From the IMG/VR virus record IMGVR_UViG_3300006924_000125, positions 1-27,853 of that record: a DNA stretch of 27,853 nucleotides; one strand, written 5' to 3'. The position numbers and the translations under genes are program-made. How positions within the stretch are numbered: the stretch's first letter is position 1; every line of letters begins with the position of its first letter. Below are positions 21,374 to 27,853 of this stretch, in pieces. Under the pieces are notes generated by a model, which saw only the letters and a program-made list of their open reading frames with translations, searched no databases and was not told the origin of the DNA. Source of the stretch: a virus.

Positions 21374-22578
21374 TAGCCTGAATTTCCTTTACCCGTTTCC
21401 ATTTTTTCTCGTATAGATACACCTTTCCATGGGTGATGCTCAGGAACTCTGCTACTAATACTTTCCGTTACATTTGTGTTTACTGTCTGTGCCTGAACTG
21501 CTGCCTTACTTGTTTCACCAGGTTGTGGTCCGTTAATCTCTACAAGGTCTGCTTTTAAAATATAACTCGGGCCTGCAGTTATATTAATATTCCCATCGGC
21601 GTTATTGTTAATATCAAGATTACTATGCACATCAATTGATCCAGAACTGCTTTCTAATTTAAGGCCTTCTGATCCTGTGCTTTTAATATTAACTCCTTGA
21701 TCTGCTTGCATGTTAATGGATCCTTTTGCATGAACATTATAATCTCCGTCTGTTGCTACGCTGACACCACCTTGGCTATAAACATCAACACGACCATCTG
21801 CATCCATTTCTATCCATGCATTACCTTTGTTATTACTAATGAATATAAATCCACTAGTATCGTCTAGCAAAATCTGATTACCACCACTAGTTCTAATTCT
21901 AATATTATCATTTTCCTCGTGGTCGTCCATACTAATTGTATGTCCACTTTTTGTTGTGATTCCAAATACCTTACTAGGTGATTCTCTTCTTGCACTACTT
22001 TGACTGTGTCCTCTAACATAGTCTAATATAAGACCAGACTCAAGTAATTGAGCGAGTTGTTTTTGTTTGGCTGCTTTTGTTACTGAATCAGACTCATCTA
22101 GACTATTTTTTTCTGTAGTTTGAGATAATATAATATTACCGTCACCATCATACGCTTCATTACTTGCGTTGCCGCCCATGGTTGCATTTCTATCCTTGGG
22201 TGGAAGATAACCTAAGAAAAATCCTTGTGCCATTGATCCTGTGTATCCCACTAAAATATTTGATCCTATTTCAGGTGGTTGTGGCCACATGCCATATGTA
22301 ATAGCTGAACCTTCTTCTATATCCGGCTCTTTAATTTCAGTCTTAATTTCTGTGTTGCCACCGAACGGAGTAGTCAGCAACACAATACGTTCTGAATCTG
22401 CTCCAAATTCTGGAATTTTAACAGTAACTCTGCCATTGTGTTGTGCATCACTATTGTTTATTACTTCACCAACATATAAACCGTTAAGAATATTACTGTT
22501 GTATGAAGTTGATGCGTGAGCACGTTTGGCTACTTTATTGCCATCTGTTTGAAACCCTGAACCTGCTGATACACCCAT
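21373..22578 (-). CDS. 5: Baseplate hub/spike protein gp5 without lysozyme domain
   Basis: The cell-puncturing spike at the tail tip. Residues 32-127 form an OB-type domain (NGLYVGEVINNSDAQHNGRV, then TVKIPEFG, YGMWPQPPEIGSNILVGYTG and GFFLGYLPP). A polar linker of about 80 residues follows. Residues 212-350 form the trimeric beta-helix needle, with alternating short strands and polar turns (GRVDVYSQGGVSVATDGDYN, GSINMQADQGVNIKS, GSIDVHSNLDINNNADGNIN). Near the end RVPEHHPWKG (378-387) matches a conserved gp5/VgrG-type tail. T4 gp5 is 575 residues and has a lysozyme domain between OB and needle; here the two are joined directly and a lysozyme-fold protein is encoded by the next gene. The start is one base after the upstream stop. 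Confidence 0.85.
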   Translation of the reverse strand: MGVSAGSGFQTDGNKVAKRAHASTSYNSNILNGLYVGEVINNSDAQHNGRVTVKIPEFGADSERIVLLTTPFGGNTEIKTEIKEPDIEEGSAITYGMWPQPPEIGSNILVGYTGSMAQGFFLGYLPPKDRNATMGGNASNEAYDGDGNIILSQTTEKNSLDESDSVTKAAKQKQLAQLLESGLILDYVRGHSQSSARRESPSKVFGITTKSGHTISMDDHEENDNIRIRTSGGNQILLDDTSGFIFISNNKGNAWIEMDADGRVDVYSQGGVSVATDGDYNVHAKGSINMQADQGVNIKSTGSEGLKLESSSGSIDVHSNLDINNNADGNINITAGPSYILKADLVEINGPQPGETSKAAVQAQTVNTNVTESISSRVPEHHPWKGVSIREKMETGKGNSG

Positions 22579-22579
22579 T

Positions 22580-24430
22580 TTAATCTACCTTTAATTCTAC
22601 TATTTGATCAAGTAACAAATACGTATTACTATTTCCATCTCTGTATGTTTTTATTGTTTGTGTAAAACTTCCTTGTTGGAATTTACTGTTAACTTCGTTA
22701 ATTCTATATATACCTGTACTTATCATGTCAACTGGGCCTTTTCTTTGCTTGCCTAATAAATCTTCTGGATTAGGTGTAAAGTTTAAAAATGCCATATATG
22801 CTGACTTTGGACTATCTCCTTCTTCTTCGGAAAAAAGATCATTCCCACTTTTGCCTAAGAATATAGGGTCGCCTCTTACTTCTAGTGTTAATTCTGCTGC
22901 ATCACGTGTTCTTGCTGCGTGGTCAAGTAATGATAAATTTGCAATCGTATCTACACTTGTTGATTCATTCACTTGTTGTCCATGTGGACCAACTGGTTGC
23001 ACTCTGAATATTGGGCTTTGTTCAACGTTGTATTTTACTAATGGCATGTCGCTTAAAAATCTGGCAGGAAGTGGAACACGTTGTCCATCGTGCGGGTTAG
23101 CGTCTAACGATTCTGGATCATTTATAGTATCTACATTTACTATGTTTGCTTCAAACATACTATGATTATCTGCGTAATAAACTCCTGCCTGCGGTGACAA
23201 TGCGTTATAAAAATATTGATTAAGGTTTAAATCAATATCCATTACTTCTGTGTTTTCACCTGTATATTGATATGTATATTTTTTAACAAGATTGGGACGA
23301 ATAAGGTCATTGAATCTTTCTGTCTGTGCGGCTTTTTGGTTTCTTAACTGTGTAATACTAACTTTGTCTTGTGGAATTTGTGTAGCGTGTGTTACAAGAC
23401 CTATATGCAATGTAATTCTTTTACGCTGTAAATTAACAGTCGTATCAACTCCATCTAGTAGTTCCATTTTTGGCGTAACAACGACCTCATATGTAATTCC
23501 GTTTTTTGACGCTCGTGCGTTATGCTGAGCGTAAGCTGGAACTTCAGCAATAAGCTCACGTATTTTTGCACATAATTGTGTATTGTTATTGATTGTTATA
23601 TCTCTTATACCTAACGCTTCAAGTGATTCACTTTGAGCACCAGACGTTGAAGTATCAACAGTTCCGCCCCAAGGTGCTTCACTTAAATTAAAACTTGGTA
23701 ATCTAAAATAATCTTGTGCTTGTGTAGTCATTGATGAGCTGAGCACAACTTTATATTCAACTTCAGTTTGCACCATTCGTCCTGCAGGCCCGCCTACTGT
23801 CGAGTCTGGTCGTATAGCCTGTGCATTTTTATTTAATGCTGTTTCTAAATTTTCAGAGAATGTTTTTACCGTAGTTACATTTTTAACTGTCATGTCAGTT
23901 TTAGTAACTGTATCAAGTTTAGCCTCTGTGTCCATGTTATTAAATTCACAAAAGTATTTTGCTCCAGCTTCGCCTATTGTTGCACTAACATCTTTTAATA
24001 CTAATGCATAAACAAATGTGCCTTCTCTTTTTCTACTTGCTCCGTTAACTGGATCTATTCCTATAAAATCTAATAATAATACCCAGTTAATTGATTTAAA
24101 ATTTTGAGCTTGTCCGAGCATCCTTGATACTGTTAGTGATCTTTCTAAAAGTCCAAATCCAAGAGGTTCCATTATATCAAAATGAACTAATGTAGATTTA
24201 GAATAACCATTGGATACTGCGCCTTGGCTTGTCATTATGTTTACATTTTGAACAGCATACGCACTTTCAACTCCATCTTCAGCAACAATAATTCCTTTGC
24301 CTTGTGCAAGTGTTTGTTCTTTATTGAATGATCCTTTAGATGCGTCATTCCAGGTATCTTTGTCTACAATCATAAATGTAAACTTATAAGACCCAGATGA
24401 GACTGTATTAAGCCAATTATCTCTTAACAT
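22580..24430 (-). CDS. Probable baseplate hub protein (gp27 position)
   Basis: A 616-residue protein between gp53 and gp5. I recognise no clear motif, but the position is where a hub protein binding gp5 would be expected, as gp27 does in T4 (391 residues). Visible features: an opening MLRDNWLNTVSSGSYKFTFM, a conserved-looking VHFDIMEPLGFGLLERSLTV (about 83-102), a long polar middle, a basic stretch NLQRKRITLHIGLVT, and a C-terminal GIYRINEVNSKFQQGSFTQT that resembles the tube-domain ends of hub proteins, where a beta-hairpin carries the test 'NKGxFTQ'. It is soluble, with no membrane segment. The stop/start with gp53 is TAATG. The gp27-like role rests on synteny and the C-terminal pattern only. 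Confidence 0.55.
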   Translation of the reverse strand: MLRDNWLNTVSSGSYKFTFMIVDKDTWNDASKGSFNKEQTLAQGKGIIVAEDGVESAYAVQNVNIMTSQGAVSNGYSKSTLVHFDIMEPLGFGLLERSLTVSRMLGQAQNFKSINWVLLLDFIGIDPVNGASRKREGTFVYALVLKDVSATIGEAGAKYFCEFNNMDTEAKLDTVTKTDMTVKNVTTVKTFSENLETALNKNAQAIRPDSTVGGPAGRMVQTEVEYKVVLSSSMTTQAQDYFRLPSFNLSEAPWGGTVDTSTSGAQSESLEALGIRDITINNNTQLCAKIRELIAEVPAYAQHNARASKNGITYEVVVTPKMELLDGVDTTVNLQRKRITLHIGLVTHATQIPQDKVSITQLRNQKAAQTERFNDLIRPNLVKKYTYQYTGENTEVMDIDLNLNQYFYNALSPQAGVYYADNHSMFEANIVNVDTINDPESLDANPHDGQRVPLPARFLSDMPLVKYNVEQSPIFRVQPVGPHGQQVNESTSVDTIANLSLLDHAARTRDAAELTLEVRGDPIFLGKSGNDLFSEEEGDSPKSAYMAFLNFTPNPEDLLGKQRKGPVDMISTGIYRINEVNSKFQQGSFTQTIKTYRDGNSNTYLLLDQIVELKVD

Positions 24431-24714
24431 TATGTAAACCTTAATGGAACTTGAATAGTTAATCCTGCTTCAAAATCAGTAATAGGATCATTTAATATAT
24501 CTTGATTTATTGTTGCAAATACCCACCAAAGTTTAGCGTTACCATATAGCTTGTCTGCTAATGTGTCTGGTCGTTGATGATATTTGTTTTCTATTGTATA
24601 TGGCTGAGTAGTAAGTGATGAAATTTCAGTAACCGTTGGTTCCCATATGCTAAGATACTGCTTATTCTCTACCTCAGTGTGTCTATATAAACTATCTCTT
24701 CGATATTCTACCAT
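24430..24714 (-). CDS. 53: Baseplate wedge protein gp53, short form
   Basis: A 94-residue protein with the gp53 signature: YHQRPDTLADKLYGNAKLWW (45-64), then VFATINQDILNDPITDFEAG (65-84) and IQVPL (87-91). This is a LysM-like fold in which the RPDTLA...YGN..LWW and DP...FE.G..I..P pattern is typical of gp53. T4 gp53 is 196 residues, so this is close to a minimal version, with only about 40 residues before the LysM-like part. In the T4 wedge, gp53 links neighbouring wedges around the hub. It overlaps both neighbours by one base in TAATG junctions. Confidence 0.85.
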   Translation of the reverse strand: MVEYRRDSLYRHTEVENKQYLSIWEPTVTEISSLTTQPYTIENKYHQRPDTLADKLYGNAKLWWVFATINQDILNDPITDFEAGLTIQVPLRFT

Positions 24715-25358
24715 TAGATAAATCCTCCGCCAAGTGAATTACCTTGTGCAAACTTACCTATGTCAAATCCTTTTCTAACTGTTTTCGGCGAAAGTTGAAC
24801 TGATAGTTCACATGCTATCAATAACATTGTAGGAACTGTCCCATATTCTGTTTCAACATAGTTAACATCTTCTGGCATTGTATAGTTCATACTTCTGACT
24901 ACTACTGGTGTATTTTGAGCATTAAGCGTTGATCCTCCATAGATTTTAAGGCTTAGTATCGGAGGTGGTGTGCCTGCTGTTGTAAGTCTGCTTTCACCAA
25001 AGTCTGACTTAGTGCATGTTTTTAAAAATTGTATTGCTGCCGCTGTGTGTTTTGCTTCTGCAATACTATTTGCTGTAAAGTTTGCTGTAATACTTATGCT
25101 AGGATTTGGTGTTGAAATATAATACTGCGGCTGATATATTGTATGTGTAATATCATATGTTCCATAAGTAGCACTATGACCTACCATAACAGTTGGTGTG
25201 TAAGGGAATACCAATCCGTGGTCTGCAGCCAAAGGCGATAGTGTTTCTGTTAAGGTAAATGGATTATTGGGCCTTACTAATAATGAAACTACACCAGTTA
25301 CATCCGAGCTTTTATTTTCATTGCTACTATTTTGTATTCCTGATCTGAAACTACTCAT
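24714..25358 (-). CDS. Probable tail-tube cap/baseplate protein (gp48/gp54-like)
   Basis: A 214-residue soluble protein. The core HGLVFPYTPTVMVGHSATYG followed by TIYQPQYYISTPNPSISITA and FTANSIAEAKHTAAAIQFLK (about residues 47-125) is a pattern shared by many myovirus baseplate or tube-end proteins: hydrophobic Y-T-P, strands, then a helix with EA..A..I.FL. The C-terminus is Gly-rich (AQGNSLGGGFI). The location directly before gp53 and the hub candidate fits gp48 or gp54, which cap the tube-baseplate junction in T4; I cannot choose between them, and both are longer in T4 (364 and 320 residues). It is coupled at both ends through TAATG. Confidence 0.5.
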   Translation of the reverse strand: MSSFRSGIQNSSNENKSSDVTGVVSLLVRPNNPFTLTETLSPLAADHGLVFPYTPTVMVGHSATYGTYDITHTIYQPQYYISTPNPSISITANFTANSIAEAKHTAAAIQFLKTCTKSDFGESRLTTAGTPPPILSLKIYGGSTLNAQNTPVVVRSMNYTMPEDVNYVETEYGTVPTMLLIACELSVQLSPKTVRKGFDIGKFAQGNSLGGGFI

Positions 25359-25966
25359 TATGTCAACCTCTCTTCGATGAATCTAAATATTTTCTCATCA
25401 AACTTTCCAAAGAACTTTGTAAATTCTTTTTGTTTTGCTTCCGGTGTGGCATTACTTGCCATTGCTGCACGGAATTCACTTGCACTCATTCCACCTTGCA
25501 TTAGTGGTGCTTCATAATAATATATCATTTCGCTTTGAGGCTTTATGTCTTTTAGGTTGTCTGGCAGCTTTTGAACATTTGCTGATCCACCTAAGCGTCC
25601 TGCATCTTTGGCACCAAACACTAATACAATACCTGTTGTATTATTATCTCTGCCTACTGTAGACGGTTCGCTTCTGTATGGATTGCTGTTTACAATTTTA
25701 TCTGCTGGTATGCCAAACATTGTAGACATGATACTTTTCTTTTCATCAAACGTAAATGGATCATCACTGTAGTTGCCTGCAGCATGGGCCTTTGTAGCTT
25801 TTTGACTAAAAGTTGTGGCGATAAATACATTGTCTGCACCAAACTTACCTACAAGATGTTGATATACATCTCGGTGTCCTTGGTGCATAGGTTGAAAACG
25901 ACCACCATAAAATACTGCAATGCTACCTACGTCTTCTCTAATTTGTATAATTTCATTTATAATCAT
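25358..25966 (-). CDS. HxGH nucleotidyltransferase (cytidylyltransferase/NMNAT-like)
   Basis: A 202-residue protein of the HxGH nucleotidyltransferase superfamily, which transfers NMP from an NTP with release of pyrophosphate. Visible motifs: IAVFYGGRFQPMHQGH (16-31) with the paired H28 and H31 of the active site, VFIAT after the next strand, a FTFDEKKSIM helix, VLVFGAKD (115-121), and GMSASEFR (159-166) in the place of the ISxTxxR motif that binds the triphosphate. These point to NMN adenylyltransferase or cytidylyltransferase chemistry, but the substrate cannot be read from motifs. It is first in the baseplate operon, behind the late element at 25983, with GGAG at 25974-25977 before the ATG, and joins the next gene by TAATG. 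Confidence 0.8.
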   Translation of the reverse strand: MIINEIIQIREDVGSIAVFYGGRFQPMHQGHRDVYQHLVGKFGADNVFIATTFSQKATKAHAAGNYSDDPFTFDEKKSIMSTMFGIPADKIVNSNPYRSEPSTVGRDNNTTGIVLVFGAKDAGRLGGSANVQKLPDNLKDIKPQSEMIYYYEAPLMQGGMSASEFRAAMASNATPEAKQKEFTKFFGKFDEKIFRFIEERLT

Positions 25967-25982
25967 GTCTATTCTCCATTAG

Positions 25983-25990
25983 TATTTATG
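25983..25990 (-). promoter_or_regulatory. T4-type late promoter element CATAAATA for the baseplate operon
   Basis: The minus strand reads CATAAATACT. A start about six bases downstream (near 25977) would give a leader of only about 11 bases that begins with GGAG and ends at the nucleotidyltransferase ATG. It probably drives the chain of coupled genes down to the lysozyme-like gene at 20648. Confidence 0.7.
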
Positions 25991-26005
25991 ACTTGCAAAA
26001 ACCGG

Positions 26006-26033
26006 TTGACTTTTACACGCATTCAGTTATAAT
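26006..26033 (+). promoter_or_regulatory. Strong sigma70-type promoter for gp55-gp47
   Basis: TTGACT (26006-26011) and a perfect TATAAT (26028-26033) are separated by 16 bases. Transcription should start near 26040, followed by the Shine-Dalgarno AGAGGA (26044-26049) eight bases before the gp55 ATG. The match to host consensus suggests expression before late genes. Confidence 0.8.
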
Positions 26034-26057
26034 AGTTAAGAACAGAGGAATAAAATT

Positions 26058-26942
26058 ATGGCAAGAGCACCAAAACAATTTTACTTAACAAACAAAGAGT
26101 TGTTAAAAGAAATACATAAATCTAAGATGTCCTATTGTTATGTGAATGATGATCAGTATGCAGATTATGATTTGATCGTTGAAACATTTGAAGATATTAC
26201 ACCGGATGCTGTAGCAGAAGCAAAACAATCACGTGCAACACGTTTACAAAAGAAAGCACATGAAGCCGAAGTTAAACGTTGGGAGCAAGGACTAACAGGC
26301 AAGAAAACTAAACCAAGAGTAGCAGATTTCTTAGTTGAAGTAGACACAATACTAGACACAGATATTGTTATTCGTGTAATGACATTTGATCACATTCCAT
26401 TAGAGAATAGAAAAAACAAACCCAAAACAGAGGCAGACTTACATAGTAAATGTAACTTCCCTCCGTTTAAGCATTATGCTTATCAAGAAGGAAACCTCAA
26501 AGAAGTCGCTAGAAGTCATTGGGAAGGTGGATTAGATAATGGTTACTTTAACACTACACACGGTGGCACAACAAATCAACTAGGCGGAATGTATATTAAA
26601 CTATGTGAACGTTATAGTATGCGAGGCAACTGGCGTGGTTACACATATGTAGATGAGATGCGTGGGCAGGCATTAGTTCAACTTAGTCAAATTGGATTAC
26701 AGTTTAATGAGTTTAAATCGCAAAACCCTTTTGCGTATTACACTGCGGCTATTAACAATAGCTTTACTAGAGTATTGAATTTAGAAAAGCGTAGTCAAAA
26801 TATTAGAGACGACTTACTAGAAGAAGCAGGTCTTAATCCAAGTCACACTAGAACATTTAATGCTGAATGGGAAGGCAAAGAGAAAAAAGAGATTGAGAAG
26901 ATTAGGCAAATGAACGCCGAAAACGCCGCAGCTAAAAAATAA
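26058..26942 (+). CDS. 55: Late-transcription sigma factor gp55
   Basis: A 294-residue homologue of T4 gp55, the small sigma that directs host RNA polymerase to late promoters. Shared landmarks are the early LTNKELL (10-16; T4 has NNKELL) and the sigma region 2-like block at 178-245 (MYIKLCERYSMRGNWRGYTY, VDEMRGQALVQLSQIGLQFN, SQNPFAYYTAAINNSFTRVL, then EKR), matching T4's LSKRFNFSGYTQSWKQEM and [22 protein letters not shown]. T4 gp55 is 185 residues; the extra length is an insertion between the KELL segment and the core (about 25-175), with a basic helical part (SRATRLQKKAHEAEVKRWEQ) and a MTFDHIPLENRKNK segment. I recall a similar insertion in marine phages. A strong host-type promoter and good ribosome site precede it, and gp47 follows after 18 bases. 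Confidence 0.9.
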   Translation: MARAPKQFYLTNKELLKEIHKSKMSYCYVNDDQYADYDLIVETFEDITPDAVAEAKQSRATRLQKKAHEAEVKRWEQGLTGKKTKPRVADFLVEVDTILDTDIVIRVMTFDHIPLENRKNKPKTEADLHSKCNFPPFKHYAYQEGNLKEVARSHWEGGLDNGYFNTTHGGTTNQLGGMYIKLCERYSMRGNWRGYTYVDEMRGQALVQLSQIGLQFNEFKSQNPFAYYTAAINNSFTRVLNLEKRSQNIRDDLLEEAGLNPSHTRTFNAEWEGKEKKEIEKIRQMNAENAAAKK

Positions 26943-26960
26943 AAAGAGGTAACACCAAGT

Positions 26961-27853
26961 ATGCTATTTGATAAAGCAGTAATATTCACTGACATTCATT
27001 TAGGTAATAAAAACAATTCACGGTTACATAATCAAGACTGTGAAGATTTTATTATATGGATGATTGATGAAGCACACAAAAGAGGAATTAAAAAATGTTT
27101 CTTTTTGGGAGATTGGCATCATCACAGAGCAACAATTAATGTAAGCACATTAAATTATACAGTAAGTAATCTACGTAGACTCAATGATAACTTTGATGAG
27201 GTTATTATGATTATGGGCAACCACGATTTATATTATCGAGAAAAGCGTGAGATACATAGTATCCCAATGGGTAAGGAATATCCTAACATACGCATTGTAA
27301 ATGATACTATGTTAATTGAAGATGATGTTGCTTTTATCCCCTGGCTTGTTGATGATGAATGGAAGAAAGTAAAGGAAGTAAAATGCAAATATATGTTTGG
27401 ACATTTTGAACTTCCACAGTTTTATATGAATGCATTAGTTCAAATGCCAGACCATGGTGGACTTAAAGCAGAAGACCTAAGAGGCCCTGAAAAAGTTTTT
27501 AGTGGACACTTTCACAAACGACAAGAACGTGGTAATGTAATTTATCCGGGCAACTGCTTCCCACATAACTTTAGTGATGCATGGGATGATGATAGAGGTT
27601 GTATGTTCTTAGACTGGGCTGGTAAGATAGATTATCTACCTTGGCCAGAGGCACCAAAGTATCGCACACTGCCATTAAGCAAACTTATTGATAGCCCAGA
27701 AAAATATCTAGCAGACAAAACATATGCTCGTGTGGCACTTGATGTAGGTATTACATATGAAGAAGCAAACTTTATTAAAGAAACATTTGCTAAACAATAT
27801 GACTTACGTGAGATTAGTTTGATACCAAGTAAAAAAGAAGAACACACAAACGA
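26961..27853 (+). CDS. 47: Recombination endonuclease subunit gp47 (Mre11/SbcD-type), 3' end beyond window
   Basis: The frame is open from the ATG at 26961 to the right edge (297 codons). It shows all metallophosphoesterase motifs of Mre11/SbcD nucleases: FTDIHLG with D11 and H13, FLGDWHHH with D51, GNHD (86-89), GHFE with H148, and SGHFHKRQ with H183 and H185. With gp46 (an SMC/Rad50-type ATPase, not in the window) it would process DNA ends for recombination-dependent replication and host DNA breakdown. T4 gp47 is 339 residues, so perhaps 40 residues are missing. GAGG, about a dozen bases upstream, supports the start. It is the second gene of the gp55 transcript; genes 47 and 55 are near each other in T4 as well. 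Confidence 0.9.
   Translation, partial: MLFDKAVIFTDIHLGNKNNSRLHNQDCEDFIIWMIDEAHKRGIKKCFFLGDWHHHRATINVSTLNYTVSNLRRLNDNFDEVIMIMGNHDLYYREKREIHSIPMGKEYPNIRIVNDTMLIEDDVAFIPWLVDDEWKKVKEVKCKYMFGHFELPQFYMNALVQMPDHGGLKAEDLRGPEKVFSGHFHKRQERGNVIYPGNCFPHNFSDAWDDDRGCMFLDWAGKIDYLPWPEAPKYRTLPLSKLIDSPEKYLADKTYARVALDVGITYEEANFIKETFAKQYDLREISLIPSKKEEHTN

Noticed and set aside
22725-23165. Plus-strand 146-residue frame opposite the hub candidate
   Set aside because: It is a Ser/Leu/Cys-rich shadow of a well-formed minus-strand gene in a TAATG-coupled chain, without promoter or ribosome site.
27632-27847. Minus-strand 71-residue frame near the right edge
   Set aside because: It is antisense to gp47, whose metallophosphoesterase motifs establish the real frame.

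Overview
The window reads as a piece of a marine T4-like myovirus genome (contractile-tailed dsDNA phage). The evidence is a near-contiguous T4-type baseplate gene set (gp53, gp5, gp25 and gp6 homologues), a T4 gp55-type late sigma factor next to a gp47-type recombination nuclease, and T4-style late promoter elements in the gaps between genes. The DNA is AT-rich and tightly packed, with almost no non-coding sequence. Several proteins resemble, from memory, those of cyanophages and of the SAR11 phage HTVC008M; the host cannot be decided from this sequence alone. I saw no tRNA, insertion sequence, CRISPR array or integrase.

Layout. Positions 1-25966 are transcribed leftward (minus strand). Read in the direction of transcription, the order is: a nucleotidyltransferase (25966-25358), a probable tube-cap/baseplate protein, gp53, a 616-residue hub candidate, gp5 spike, a separate lysozyme-fold protein, gp25, gp6, a giant 3670-residue structural protein (17102-6090), a 196-residue structural protein, two tail-fibre-like proteins, and then a cassette starting at 3362. 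The cassette encodes a small helical protein, two paralogous glycosyltransferase-like proteins, an unknown protein, and a third glycosyltransferase-like protein cut by the window edge. Positions 26058-27853 are transcribed rightward and encode gp55 and gp47 (cut by the right edge).

Regulation. The 91-bp divergent gap at 25967-26057 holds a strong sigma70-type promoter facing gp55 and, back to back, a CATAAATA late element facing the baseplate operon. The factor made from one side should therefore switch on the other. All four minus-strand gaps of 47 bp or more carry an NATAAATA element. The one before the glycosyltransferase cassette also has a near-consensus host promoter (TTGACA-17-TATTAT), so that cassette may be expressed both before and during late transcription. 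Most other genes touch or overlap (often TAATG), suggesting translational coupling.

Points of most interest: the lysozyme domain that T4 carries inside gp5 is here a separate protein that lacks the catalytic Glu and Thr; one member of the glycosyltransferase pair has lost its DXD motif; the gp25 late element sits so close to the ATG that a leaderless mRNA is predicted; and the giant protein appears assembled from repeated beta-rich modules.
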